Positions 1 through 6,700 of a stretch of DNA of 7,016 nt are shown here, piece after piece; position 1 is the stretch's first letter; the number at the start of each line of letters is the position of its first letter. A program made the position numbers and the translations under genes. The notes beneath the pieces are model-generated. The model worked only from the letters and a program-made list of their open reading frames with translations, made no database searches and had not been told where the DNA came from. Source of the DNA: Desulfovibrio sp. OttesenSCG-928-G15 (GTDB taxonomy: Bacteria; Desulfobacterota; Desulfovibrionia; Desulfovibrionales; Desulfovibrionaceae); contig JAJDIC010000096.1 in NCBI GenBank assembly GCA_030266525.1, forward strand, positions 1-7,016, in the 5' to 3' direction.

Positions 1-1
1 C

Positions 2-148
2 GGCCTGTTCAAACACAATTTTGAAACGCTACGCCAGGGAAAAGTGGACCCGGAATGGGGACAAAAGCAGGAATACGCCTTGCGAAGCCTGGCGCTTGTT
101 CTGGAAAGAATCAGCACGGCCTACTGCCATGATCGTCAAGAAAATTAA
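2..148 (+). CDS. 3' end of an unidentified gene upstream of the relaxase
   Basis: A reading frame enters from the left edge and stops with TAA at 146-148. It encodes about 48 C-terminal residues, including FETLRQGKVDPEWGQKQEYA and a helical, leucine-rich end (LRSLALVLERI). The composition looks like real protein, in contrast to the overlapping frame that could extend the relaxase upstream. The last 20 bases overlap the relaxase start at 129, an arrangement typical of translationally coupled mobilization genes. By position it could be an accessory relaxosome gene (TraJ/MobB/MobC type), but I see no diagnostic motif and do not assign a function. The start lies outside the window. Confidence 0.5.
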   Translation, partial: GLFKHNFETLRQGKVDPEWGQKQEYALRSLALVLERISTAYCHDRQEN

Positions 149-2390
149 GAACGAAAACAACAGGCCAAAAGCGTGGCAGATTGGCGACCTGGTGGATTAC
201 ATCCGACATCCCCACAACAGGAACCCGCAGGAAAAAATCGAATACGCAGGCGGCAGGAATTTCATTTCCTCGACGCATACCGGGCAAAAGCTGGAAATGA
301 TCACCCTCGCCAGAGAATCCGTGCACAGCAAAATGCCGGTCACGCACTGGATATTTTCATGGCAGGAGGGAGAGCAACCCACCAGGGAACAGGTGGAGGA
401 ACTAATGGACGTTTTTCTGGCAAGAATGGAACTGGCCGGGCATCAGGCCGTTTACGGGCTGCATCACGATACGGACAATTACCACCTCCATATCGCCGTC
501 AACCGCATGAACCCGGAAACCGGAAAAGTCGTTCAGCCTCACAAGGGTTTTGACAAAAGAGAAGCGCATAAAATTCTGGCGCTCATCGAGCATCAACAGG
601 GCTGGAAAAGTGAAGAAAACGCACTGTACGCGGTTCTGGAAAACGGCGAACTGGCCAGGAGACGGAAGGGCCAGGAAGTTGTGCAACCGAAGCAGGAGGC
701 GTTGGCTTTCGAGTACGCCAGGGGTGAAAAATCGGCACAGCGTATTGCCCAGGAACGCGGTCACGGCATTATCGAAAACGCGAAATCATGGGCCGAGTTG
801 CACCAAGAACTTGCCGTGATCGGCCTGCGTTTTGAGAAAAAAGGATCAGGCGCAATCATCTTTGTTGGCGATATTGCCGTGAAAGCCTCCTCGGTTGACC
901 GTGCTTTCAGCATGGGAAAGCTCTGCAAAAAATTGGGGGAGTTCGTTCCCGGCGACTACCTGGATGAGCCGGGAAAGCTTCCCCCGGAGCCGGTAAGTTC
1001 CGTCAATCTTGAGGAATGGAAAGAGTACCAGGCCGAACTTGCCAGAGGGGGGGAAGCCGCGCCGGAACCGGAAATAAATCCCGAACTGGTCCGAATGAAA
1101 ACCCGACACAGGGAGGAACGGAAAATTGCCGTTTCCCGCTTGAAAAAATTCGGCCTGCCCGTTCTCAACATCGCCCGGTATTGTTTGAAGGTGCAGCAAA
1201 AACAGGAGTTGCGCCAATTACGACAGTCGCGGCGGAAACGAAAGAAAGGCGGCGGGAAACCGCGCTTTGAAACCTGGCTGCGCTCTCACGGCCTGCACAT
1301 GCAAGCCGAGCGTTGGCGGTATCGGGCAAGACTGGATCAAGCGCGGAAGCCGAAGCGGCCACTGGAGGAAAACATGGGAAAAAGCACTGCGGAAATGAGA
1401 GAGTTTGAACGCTATGCCGCCGCCGTGGGCGCGAATCGCTACCGCGTAACCTGTATAAAAATGGGCGCTGACGGCGGCAAGAAAACGTTCATCCTCGACA
1501 AAAAAGACGGAGCGACCAGGGGATTCCCCCCTGACGAACTGGCCCTGCGTATGCCGGAAATGCTCAGGCTCCAGAGGCGCGGAGAAAACATCTACTACAC
1601 TCCGCTTTCCGAGGAAAAGCACCATATCCTTCTCGACGACATGACGGCTGAAAGCCTGGAACGCCTGAGACAAGACGGCTTTGCTCCCGCTGTCATTCTG
1701 GAAAGCTCGCCGGGAAATTTCCAGTGCCTCCTGACCATTCCCAAGCTGCGATCCGGCTTTGACCGCGATGTGGGCAACCGGGTCACGGAGCGATTGAACC
1801 GGCTATATGGCGACAAAAAACTGTCCGGGTGCATCCACCCGCACCGCGCACCAGGCTTTGAAAACCGGAAGCTGAAGCATCGCCGGGAGGACGGCAGTTT
1901 TCCCCAGGTGCGGATTTTGTTCGCGGAACGCCGGGAGTGCAGTAAAGCATTGGAGTTGACCCAGCAAATCGACCGTGAATACGCCGATGCCGCCAAAGCA
2001 CGGCAAGAGCGACCCCGCGTGGTTTCCAGCGACAAGCCCGTCGATCCGGTGGCGGCGTACTATGCCCACCTGGACAATATCCGGAAATATCTGGCCATAG
2101 ATGACTATTCCCGCGTGGACGCCATGATCGCCCTACGGATGCGTTCCAACGGTCACAGCCGGTTAGACGTGGCCGAGACCGTGCGGAACTGCGCCCCCAC
2201 AATCCGGGAGGCCAAAAAGGATTGGACGGGCCGGAACTGGCAGCGCTACGCCGAACGCACGGCGGATTACGCATTCGGCATGGCTGGTGACGTGGATATG
2301 GCGAAGAATGAGCGCTACAGAGAACTTTGGCGCAGGATTGAAGGCATTGGGGGGCAGGAGCGGAAAACGCCGAGAGTAAGGATGCGATAG
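129..2390 (+). CDS. mobA: MOBP-type conjugative relaxase fused to a RepB-like primase
   Basis: The product (753 aa from ATG 129) should nick oriT, stay covalently bound to the transferred strand, and prime complementary-strand synthesis. Residues 1-160 match the RP4 TraI relaxase plan: candidate catalytic Tyr24 in GDLVDYI, then HHDTDNYHLHIAVNR (His112-Arg126) with the metal-binding H-x-D...HxH set. Residues ~221-272 (WAELHQELAVIGLRF...) form a segment common behind TraI/MobA(P) domains. Residues ~359-410 are a very basic linker (RRKRKKGGGK). Residues ~416-604 align with RSF1010 RepB': ILLDDMT supplies Asp503/Asp504, LYGD supplies Asp562, and PGFENRK follows. These correspond to the catalytic D77, D78 and D134 of RepB' as I recall them. 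Residues ~638-739 resemble its helical C-terminal domain. I chose ATG 129 because MIVKKIK is the usual relaxase beginning. A TTG at 21 is in frame but adds unlikely sequence and overlaps the upstream gene. No good RBS precedes 129, so coupling to the upstream gene is likely. The architecture resembles IncQ-2 plasmids (pTF-FC2 type). Confidence 0.9.
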   Translation: MIVKKIKNENNRPKAWQIGDLVDYIRHPHNRNPQEKIEYAGGRNFISSTHTGQKLEMITLARESVHSKMPVTHWIFSWQEGEQPTREQVEELMDVFLARMELAGHQAVYGLHHDTDNYHLHIAVNRMNPETGKVVQPHKGFDKREAHKILALIEHQQGWKSEENALYAVLENGELARRRKGQEVVQPKQEALAFEYARGEKSAQRIAQERGHGIIENAKSWAELHQELAVIGLRFEKKGSGAIIFVGDIAVKASSVDRAFSMGKLCKKLGEFVPGDYLDEPGKLPPEPVSSVNLEEWKEYQAELARGGEAAPEPEINPELVRMKTRHREERKIAVSRLKKFGLPVLNIARYCLKVQQKQELRQLRQSRRKRKKGGGKPRFETWLRSHGLHMQAERWRYRARLDQARKPKRPLEENMGKSTAEMREFERYAAAVGANRYRVTCIKMGADGGKKTFILDKKDGATRGFPPDELALRMPEMLRLQRRGENIYYTPLSEEKHHILLDDMTAESLERLRQDGFAPAVILESSPGNFQCLLTIPKLRSGFDRDVGNRVTERLNRLYGDKKLSGCIHPHRAPGFENRKLKHRREDGSFPQVRILFAERRECSKALELTQQIDREYADAAKARQERPRVVSSDKPVDPVAAYYAHLDNIRKYLAIDDYSRVDAMIALRMRSNGHSRLDVAETVRNCAPTIREAKKDWTGRNWQRYAERTADYAFGMAGDVDMAKNERYRELWRRIEGIGGQERKTPRVRMR
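1364..1368 (+). promoter_or_regulatory. Internal Shine-Dalgarno for the free primase
   Basis: GGAGG is followed by AAAAC and then ATG at 1374, giving ideal 5-nt spacing. It sits at the junction between the basic linker and the primase domain, which is where an internal start is functionally sensible. A chance GGAGG in GC-rich coding DNA is possible, but its coincidence with the domain boundary argues for a real site. Confidence 0.65.
1374..2390 (+). CDS. repB: Free RepB'-like primase from an internal start
   Basis: An ATG at 1374, in frame with the relaxase, is preceded by GGAGG at 1364-1368 with 5-nt spacing, the best ribosome-binding site in the gene. Translation from here gives 338 aa beginning MGKSTAEMREFERYAAAVGA, which is the primase core plus the helical C-terminal domain. 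The ATG lies about 20 residues before the first conserved strand (NRYRVTC), the same distance as in RSF1010 RepB' (about 324 aa). The predicted active-site acids are Asp88/Asp89 (LLDD) and Asp147 (YGD). In RSF1010 the separately translated primase makes primers at single-stranded initiation sites for leading-strand replication. The same role, or priming after conjugative transfer, is inferred here. The fold and catalytic residues are seen in the sequence; independent expression is predicted from the RBS only. Confidence 0.72.
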   Translation: MGKSTAEMREFERYAAAVGANRYRVTCIKMGADGGKKTFILDKKDGATRGFPPDELALRMPEMLRLQRRGENIYYTPLSEEKHHILLDDMTAESLERLRQDGFAPAVILESSPGNFQCLLTIPKLRSGFDRDVGNRVTERLNRLYGDKKLSGCIHPHRAPGFENRKLKHRREDGSFPQVRILFAERRECSKALELTQQIDREYADAAKARQERPRVVSSDKPVDPVAAYYAHLDNIRKYLAIDDYSRVDAMIALRMRSNGHSRLDVAETVRNCAPTIREAKKDWTGRNWQRYAERTADYAFGMAGDVDMAKNERYRELWRRIEGIGGQERKTPRVRMR

Positions 2391-2393
2391 GCA

Positions 2394-2428
2394 CCAAATC
2401 CTGCAACCAAAATCCTACCAAAATCCTA
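2394..2428 (+). repeat. Short tandem repeat, 11-bp unit CCAAAATCCTA
   Basis: Two perfect adjacent copies of CCAAAATCCTA lie at 2407-2417 and 2418-2428. A degenerate third copy (CCAAATCCTG) starts at 2394. The array occupies the gap immediately after the relaxase stop codon and before the nuclease promoter/RBS region. It could be a protein-binding array or simple slippage; nothing in the sequence decides which. Confidence 0.6.
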
Positions 2429-2432
2429 CATG

Positions 2433-2461
2433 TTGCTGTTCGTTGTGCATTTCGCTATGCT
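2433..2461 (+). promoter_or_regulatory. Possible sigma70-type promoter for the nuclease gene
   Basis: TTGCTG (2433-2438) and TATGCT (2456-2461) are separated by 17 bp, a canonical spacing, although each box is only a partial match to consensus (3/6 and 4/6). A transcript from here would start near 2468 and have a very short leader before the RBS at 2473. It overlaps the alternative upstream start at 2430, so this promoter and that start would exclude each other. Weak evidence. Confidence 0.3.
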
Positions 2462-2472
2462 TAACCATACTC

Positions 2473-2477
2473 AGGAG
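2473..2477 (+). promoter_or_regulatory. RBS that decides the nuclease start (GTG 2484)
   Basis: AGGAG at 2473-2477 is followed by a 6-nt spacer and GTG at 2484. The in-frame ATGs at 2430 and 2457 have no comparable site and would add a hydrophobic tail (LLFVVHF) not expected in this family. The GTG start is therefore preferred. Confidence 0.75.
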
Positions 2478-2483
2478 ATTTTT

Positions 2484-3500
2484 GTGAACCAAATCGTTGA
2501 CTTGCAATTCTATGCCCAGATTCGGGATATTTTGACTGCGGCCCGCAACAAAGTTTATTCCGCCGCCAATTTCGCAATGGTGGAGGCTTACTGGCATATC
2601 GGCAAAAGTATTGTAGAAAAACAAGGCGGCGAAACGCGGGCCGAGTATGGCACCAAACTGCTCTCGGAGCTTTCAGCGCAGTTGACTGCCGACTTCGGTA
2701 AAGGCTTCAATGTTGTGAGTTTGAGGAATATCCGTCAGTTTTATTTGACTTTTCCAATTCGCTCCGCAGTGCGGAGCGAATTGAGTTGGACGCATTACCG
2801 CTTGCTGATGCGTGTTGAAAATGAACAGGCCCGGCAGTTCTATCTGGATGAGTGCGTGAAGTCCGTGTGGAGTACCCGACAGTTGGAGCGCCAAATCAAC
2901 AGTTTTTTCTACGAGCGCCTGCTGTCCAGCCAGAACAAGGTGGCGGTGGCCGCTGAAATTCAATCTTTGGAGCCAGGCAGAACGCCGGAAGATGTGATCC
3001 GCGACCCGTATGTGCTGGAATTTCTTGGCCTGGAGCCCAACGCCTCTTTCTTTGAAAACGACTTGGAGCAGGCGCTTATTGAACACCTTCAAAAATTTCT
3101 GTTGGAGCTTGGACGCGGTTTTTCATTCGTGGCCCGTCAAAAAAGATTCACTTTCGATGGCAGACATTTCTATATCGACCTTGTTTTTTACAATTACTTG
3201 TTGCGCTGCTTCGTTCTCATTGACCTCAAGTTGGGCGATCTGACCCCCAATGATCTTGGGCAGATGCAACTGTATGTCAACTACTATACCCGTGAAATGA
3301 TGAATGAAGGCGACAACCCGCCTATAGGCATTGTCCTTTGCGCTGATAAAAGCGATACGATTGTGAAATACACTCTCCCGGAACAAAACACGCAAATTTT
3401 TGCGTCCAAATACAAGCTGTACCTCCCTACAGAGGACGAATTGCGTTTGGAGCTGCAACGCGAATATAATGCGCTGGAAGCAACGGACTCCAGAGACTGA
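2484..3500 (+). CDS. yhcG: YhcG/DUF1016 family PDDEXK nuclease
   Basis: The product (338 aa from GTG 2484) has the full two-part architecture of the family. The N-terminal DUF1016 helical domain (about residues 8-145) includes NFAMVEAYWHIGKSIVE, NVVSLRNIRQFY, SELSWTHYRLLMRV and WSTRQLERQI. A C-terminal PDDEXK nuclease domain (about 170-330) carries candidate acids Glu195, Asp232 (YIDLVFYN) and Asp247-x-Lys249 (VLIDLKLG), followed by Gln260 in LGQMQLYVNYY. Members are predicted Holliday-junction-resolvase-like endonucleases and often sit in mobile or defence regions; the true substrate is unsettled. The gene follows the relaxase by 93 bp on the same strand but has its own RBS and perhaps its own promoter. 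Its base composition is visibly more AT-rich than the genes on either side, suggesting separate acquisition. A perfect palindrome lies within residues ~91-100. Length and catalytic core appear intact. Confidence 0.92.
   Translation: MNQIVDLQFYAQIRDILTAARNKVYSAANFAMVEAYWHIGKSIVEKQGGETRAEYGTKLLSELSAQLTADFGKGFNVVSLRNIRQFYLTFPIRSAVRSELSWTHYRLLMRVENEQARQFYLDECVKSVWSTRQLERQINSFFYERLLSSQNKVAVAAEIQSLEPGRTPEDVIRDPYVLEFLGLEPNASFFENDLEQALIEHLQKFLLELGRGFSFVARQKRFTFDGRHFYIDLVFYNYLLRCFVLIDLKLGDLTPNDLGQMQLYVNYYTREMMNEGDNPPIGIVLCADKSDTIVKYTLPEQNTQIFASKYKLYLPTEDELRLELQREYNALEATDSRD
2755..2783. repeat. Perfect inverted repeat inside the nuclease coding sequence
   Basis: The arms CAATTCGCTCCGC (2755-2767) and GCGGAGCGAATTG (2771-2783) are exact reverse complements separated by AGT. 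The outer loop bases can also pair, so symmetry covers 14 bp per arm around one central base. In the reading frame it encodes approximately IRSAVRSEL, just before the conserved SWTHYRLL motif. It can form a strong hairpin in mRNA or single-stranded DNA. It is not followed by a T-run on either strand, so it is not an ordinary terminator. Confidence 0.9.
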
Positions 3501-3610
3501 ATATTTTCGTGGCAAACATGGGGGAGTCTCCACTTTATACTACATTTTAAGCGTACCCATACTGCCCTATTTGCCCTTTTATTTGTATTGTAATAATTTT
3601 TCCCCAAAGT

Positions 3611-3650
3611 AAAAAAATGCGCGGAAGCATGGCATCCATACTATCCGCGC
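3611..3650 (-). terminator. Rho-independent terminator of the autotransporter gene
   Basis: GCGCGGA (3619-3625) and TCCGCGC (3644-3650) form a 7-bp GC-rich stem, with an inner ATGG/CCAT stem (3629-3632 with 3636-3639). On the minus strand the hairpin is followed directly by an A and seven Ts (3618-3611), the classic intrinsic terminator form. It lies about 135 nt after the autotransporter stop codon. Read on the plus strand there is no T-run after it, so it should not serve the nuclease gene. No clear plus-strand terminator is visible elsewhere in 3501-3784. Confidence 0.75.
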
Positions 3651-3690
3651 AACACAAAACAATAAAATGTCGGCAACATTATATGGAACA

Positions 3691-3715
3691 CCGGACACAT
3701 TCAGATGTGAACCGG
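3691..3715. repeat. Short interrupted hairpin in the convergent intergenic region
   Basis: CCGG (3691-3694) pairs with CCGG (3712-3715), and CACAT (3696-3700) pairs with ATGTG (3705-3709), with a TCAG loop and a small internal mismatch. It lies between the autotransporter stop and its terminator, so it would be in the 3' untranslated region. No T-run follows on either strand. It could be an RNA 3'-end structure or chance. Confidence 0.35.
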
Positions 3716-3784
3716 CATTCCTGTCAGGTTTTGGTTCTATCCTTTCCTTCTTTGGCTATCATGTATTAGTCGTAAAATCGTTGA

Positions 3785-6700
3785 CTAAAACTCCCATCTG
3801 AACTGTAAACTTCCCGTCACGCCTTCGCGCTTGCCGGTGTAGCCCTGCACGCCCAGGTCAAAGGTCAGAGGCAGGTTTTGCGAGGGCTTGACGGTAAGGC
3901 CGAGTTCGCCAATGCCGGTGCTGCCTTTCATGTCCGGCGCGTCGATGCGGTTGCCGTTGGTGGTGGCTTTGGCCTTGCCATCAAACTCGTGTTCCCAGGC
4001 CGCGCCGATATACGGGCTGATGTATTCGTTGACTTCGTAGGCGAAACGGGCTCCGGTGCGCAGACGGTGCGAATCCACGTCCTTGAAGCGCAGGCTCTCG
4101 CCAGTGGAGAGGCTGGTGCTGTCGCCCTCCTGGCGGGTCCAGAAGTATTTTCCGTATACGTCCAGCGAGGCCTTTTCGTTGATGTTCCAGACGTAGCCCG
4201 CGCCCAGGTGCAGGCCGTAATAGGGCGCGGAGCTTTCGTAGTCCGCCGTGCGGCCGTTGGCGTCGCGCAGGTCGGAACTGTCGTAGTCGTTATGCACCTT
4301 GCCGGCTCTGGCCGAGACTTCGGCGTAGATGTGGCCGGGGCCGGTATCTGTGAAGTCCATGCGGCCAAGGACGCCACCGCCCAGGTAATGGGTGCTGCCG
4401 TCGCCGTCCACCGAGGCGGCGCCCGCGAAGCTGTTGTGCGTGTCATAGGAGCCGTTGCCGAACTCAAAGAACGCGCTCACGGTGAGGTCGCCGGCGCGGG
4501 TGTTCGCGCCCCAGGAAAGGCCGGTCAGCAGGCTTATGCTGTGCATGTCTACATGCGAGCCGGTATTGTAGCGCAGCATCCCGCCCGAGACAGCGCCGAA
4601 ACCGGCCATGCCGTATCCGCCGCCTGTCCTGGAGGCTGTCCCGGCCGCCTGCCTGGCGGAATCCATGCCCCGTCCGGCGATAAGGTCGGCTCCTTGCAGG
4701 GCGAGAATCACACCGCCAAGATAGCCCTCGGAAAGCGCCTTGGCCTGTTCCGTGGCGCTGCCGGCGGTCACGGTGGCGGTGATCTCGTCCGTTGTGGCTG
4801 TCAGGGACAGATTATGCACGACGGTCGCGCCCACCTTGAGGATGCCGCTGCCGTCGCCCTGCGTGACCGTGCCTGTCAGGCCGCCCGCCGCCTTGAGCAG
4901 GGACAGGGTATCGCCTGTGGCGAACGTGTGGCCGCCAAAGACGCCCACGTTGACGTTGCTGCCGTCGACGTCCGCCGTGCCGGTGACGCCCAGCATGGAG
5001 CCCGCAACCGGGCCGGAGGCGATGAAGTTCAGAGTCGCGCCCCGGGCGCTGAGGTTGCCCTGGTAGGTCGCGCCTTCGCCCCACACGGTCAGGCTGCCGT
5101 TGTCCAGGGAATGGGTGCCGGCAGTGGCGTCAAAAACCGTGCCCGCGTGCAGGGTCAGGTCCGTGGAGGCCAGGCTGCCGCCCGCGCCCAGCGCCAGGGT
5201 GCCGCTTCGTACCGTGGTCATACCCGTGTAACTGTTGGTTCCGGCAAGGGTAAGCGTGCCCGCGCCGTCCTTGATGACGCCGCCGCCGGAAAGCCCGGTG
5301 GCAAAAATCACGTCCTGGCCGTTGGTGTCAAAGGTGGCCCCGCCTGTACCAATGGCGTTCAGCCTGTCGGAAATGTCGGCGGTGTTGCCGGAAGCCCATT
5401 GCAGGCCGCCGCCGTCCAGGGTGACGTTGCCCGTGCTGAAGTTGCCCGGGCTGTTAAAATTGATCAGCCCCTCGCTGACCGTTGTGCCGCCGCTGTAGGT
5501 GTTCGCGCCGGTGAGGACCAGCGTGCCGCCGCCTTTTTTGGTCAGCGTTTGCCCGTTCCAGTTTACGTTACCGGCCTCGTCGGCCAGGGCCGCGCTCAGG
5601 GTGAAGCTCTCGCCCTCTGCAATGGTAAAGGTGCCGTGCGCCGTGGAATCGTTCAGGAACCAGGAGAGGGTGGTGTCCACCTTGATGTCGTTGCCGTCCC
5701 GGTATGCCCTGGCGGTCAAAAAATCCACGCTGGTCTGGCCGGCCACGGTGACGTTGGCCGGGGCAAAGCCGCTTACGCCGCCGCTGGTGCTGATGACGGT
5801 CAGGGTGTTTTTCGAGGCGCTGTTATAGGGCGAGCTTTCATCCGGCGTGTAGCCGGTGATGTTCAGCTTGCCGGAAGTGTTGAAGGTTACGGTAGCGGCG
5901 CTCAACGCGGGGGTGGAACCGGCGGTCAGGCCGAGCGTTTTGTCGTCAGCTACGCTGACGGCCCCGGCGGTTATCGTGCCGCCGCTGAAATTGTAATCGC
6001 CGTTGACGTTCATCGCGCCCACCGTGACGCCGCTGTCAGCGACTGTGACCTTCCTGTACGCGCCGTCGTCCGCGAAGGTCACGTCGTCGCCGGTCTTGAA
6101 ATAGGTGTTGAAGTTGCCGGTGGTCCAGTTGGTGTTGTTATCGGTCGTGTTCCAGTTGTGTGCGCTGGAGGAACCGGCCCAGGTCAGGGCGGTAGAGCCG
6201 GTGATGATGCCGAAGAAGAGCTTGGTGTCGCCGTCAGCCAGGTAAAGTCCGCCGCGACGGTCCCCGAGGGTGGCCTGTGCATCGACCATATCCAGGCCGG
6301 AAATAGCACCGCCGGTGCTGGAGACAAGCGTCAATACCGCAGTGCCTGAACCGCTCAAATCGCCGATACTGATGGTGGTCACATTGGATATAAACGAAAT
6401 GGCGCCGGTGGCGGTAACGGTGTTCACTCCGCCATTACCGAGATTGACCGTGGCCCCGTCAAAGCTTGCCGAAGCAACGTTGAGCGTGCCAGTCGGGGTG
6501 ACGGTTCCCTTGAAGGTGGCGGCTCCCAACGTCGTGCCGCTGGTCGAAGTGAGCGTTCCGGCGTTCTGGATGAACGTGCCGCCAAGGTTGTTCGTTACAT
6601 GAACCGTTCCCGCCGCTTGCGTGAAGGTGCCGGTATAGCCGGACGAGTTTCCGGAAAGGGTCAGTACGCCGTTGCCGGATTTGTTGATGTTTCCCGCACC

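Noticed and set aside
21..128. N-terminal extension of the relaxase from a TTG at 21
   Set aside because: The added 36 residues do not resemble a relaxase N-terminus, they overlap the frame of the upstream gene, and MIVKKIK at 129 is the usual family start.
1783..2421. 212-codon minus-strand frame opposite the primase domain
   Set aside because: It is antisense to well-conserved primase sequence, has no recognisable domain and no RBS.
2430..2483. Upstream ATG starts (2430, 2457) for the nuclease gene
   Set aside because: No Shine-Dalgarno precedes them, and the GTG at 2484 has AGGAG at ideal spacing and gives the normal family length.
3928..4467. Second minus-strand frame inside the barrel region
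   Set aside because: It is a Thr/Ala/Pro/Arg-rich out-of-frame shadow of the beta-barrel coding sequence.
5535..5540. A6 runs in the two passenger repeats (5534-5540 region and about 6887-6892) as phase-variation tracts
   Set aside because: Six adenines encoding Lys-Lys are too short to suggest strong slippage, and the frame is intact in both copies.
3878..6349. 823-codon open frame on the plus strand opposite the autotransporter
   Set aside because: It lies wholly antisense to a convincing autotransporter gene and has low-complexity Ala/Gly/Val/Arg-rich content with no domain. It is an artefact of GC-rich codon use.
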